Assembly (NCBI GenBank): GCA_964585635.1
Contig: CAZPEV010000178.1
Location: 1-6,553, forward strand
Direction of reading: 5' to 3'
DNA: 6,553 nucleotides
Source: CAZPEV01 sp964585635
Lineage (GTDB): Bacteria; Zixibacteria; MSB-5A5; GN15; JAAZOE01
In this document: one piece after another, positions 6,149 through 6,553 of the stretch
How positions within the stretch are numbered: position 1 is the stretch's first letter
Layout: every line of letters begins with the position of its first letter
The notes under the pieces: generated by a model
What the model was told of the DNA's origin: nothing
The model's input: only the letters and a program-made list of their open reading frames with translations
The model's database searches: none
Program-made: the position numbers and the translations under genes

Positions 6149-6176
6149 AATATACCCCCAACCCGCTCTTTGTCAA
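6149..6176 (-). promoter_or_regulatory. Strong sigma-70-like promoter of the large dockerin gene
   Basis: On the minus strand there is a perfect TTGACA (6171-6176), a 16-base spacer and TATATT (6149-6154), a 5-of-6 match. The transcription start would be near 6142, giving a leader of about 32 bases that carries the AGGGG ribosome binding site. This is the best promoter in the window. Confidence 0.7.
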
Positions 6177-6210
6177 TCGGTTTCGCGCTACTCTCGTGCG
6201 CGGACCGCCT

Positions 6211-6266
6211 GCGGCGGGTCCACATCTACTCATATCGAAATCGTCCAGCGTTTGTGGACCCGCCGC
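6211..6266. repeat. Perfect 14-bp inverted repeat upstream of the large gene's promoter
   Basis: GCGGCGGGTCCACA (6211-6224) is the exact reverse complement of 6253-6266, with a 28-base loop. It lies 35 bases upstream of the -35 box. The segment is bordered by the word GTGCGCGG at 6196-6203 and again at 6295-6302, the latter being the first bases of repeat copy 2, so it may belong to the same repeat family. A fallen terminator of an upstream gene is an alternative, but there is no T run. Confidence 0.7.
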
Positions 6267-6294
6267 GGCGGGGCCGGGCACAGGAAATATCACC

Positions 6295-6384
6295 GTGCGC
6301 GGTCGTCCCTGTCCGCCGCGAAAAGAATGAGGCGGGGCTACCTGCGAGTACGTGTAGGGATCGGGTCTCCCGACCCGTCCCCGC
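6295..6384. repeat. Dispersed hairpin repeat, copy 2
   Basis: This copy is homologous to 2639-2732 in direct orientation (79 of 90 identical by hand alignment). Its hairpin GGATCGGG (6358-6365) with CCCGACCC (6369-6376) carries one A-C mismatch that copy 1 does not have. Together the two copies flank the large dockerin gene as direct repeats about 3.66 kb apart. The open frame across this copy is an upstream extension of the large gene's frame and is not believed to be translated. Confidence 0.85.
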
Positions 6385-6401
6385 AGCGATCTGTCTTGGG
6401 T

Positions 6402-6436
6402 GGCATCCTCAAGCGCCAGCTTGGGGGTGGGATGCC
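6402..6436. repeat. Nested palindromes next to repeat copy 2
   Basis: GGCATCC (6402-6408) pairs with GGATGCC (6430-6436). Inside it CAAGC (6410-6414) pairs with GCTTG (6419-6423) over a GCCA loop. It sits beyond the hairpin end of copy 2, as the 2734-2759 hairpin does for copy 1, although the two flanking hairpins do not share sequence. Confidence 0.5.
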
Positions 6437-6553
6437 GCGAAAAGATGCCCCCGACCATTCCGCTACAACATCGATGGTGAATGCGACTCCGCCCCCTATT
6501 ATAGGATGAACAGGCTCAGGCTATATCTCTGCCCACGCGCACTATGTCCGCCG
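6437..6553. other. Window edge with no supportable gene
   Basis: On the minus strand one frame is open from base 6552 to a TAA at 6499-6501 (17 codons) and another is open for 11 codons. Either could be the last codons of a gene upstream of the window, and nothing distinguishes them. The plus strand has an ATG at 6506 after AGG but too few codons to judge. Confidence 0.3.

Noticed and set aside
6111..6458. Upstream extension of the large dockerin gene to an ATG at 6458
   Set aside because: The extension reads through repeat copy 2 and the inverted repeat, would bury the signal peptide, and would contain the promoter. The ATG at 6110 has a good ribosome binding site.

Overview
The window looks like part of a Gram-negative-type genome of the FCB superphylum, plausibly Candidatus Zixibacteria or a close relative. 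This rests on two secreted proteins that end in the dockerin-like pair 'GDAVxxINYIFKGGPxP', a style I associate with those lineages. The assignment is an inference from protein style, not from a marker gene. Every gene I can support lies on the minus strand, so transcription runs from high to low coordinates.

Layout in transcription order: (1) 6111-6553 is a non-coding, palindrome-rich region with one copy of a roughly 90-bp hairpin repeat, a 14-bp inverted repeat and a strong promoter. (2) 6110-2784 encodes a 1108-residue secreted modular protein: signal peptide, two tandem copies of an unrecognised beta-rich domain, an SbsA-type Ig-like domain, a seven-repeat FG-GAP/VCBS beta-propeller with an exact 49-residue period, a thrombospondin type-3 segment, an Ig/cadherin-like segment and a C-terminal dockerin. 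(3) 2784-2368 holds a second copy of the hairpin repeat, a 41-bp duplicate of the dockerin-coding 3' end, and the promoter, palindrome and leader of the next gene. (4) 2367-1259 encodes a second secreted dockerin protein, broken by one apparent -1 frameshift near 1963; restored, it would be about 369 residues. (5) 1165-518 is rpe, ribulose-phosphate 3-epimerase. (6) 319-1 is the start of a glucose-6-phosphate isomerase gene of the type fused to transaldolase in other bacteria, cut by the window edge.

The two halves of the window appear functionally unrelated. One half is surface or secreted dockerin proteins separated by repeat-laden spacers; the other is central carbon metabolism (pentose phosphate and upper glycolysis). 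Each gene has its own plausible sigma-70-like promoter, so this is probably not one operon. The most interesting points are the hairpin repeat family on both sides of the large gene, the 41-bp dockerin-tail duplication that brackets one repeat copy, and the unrecognised tandem domain in the large protein. I see no CRISPR array, tRNA, rRNA, transposase or defence gene.
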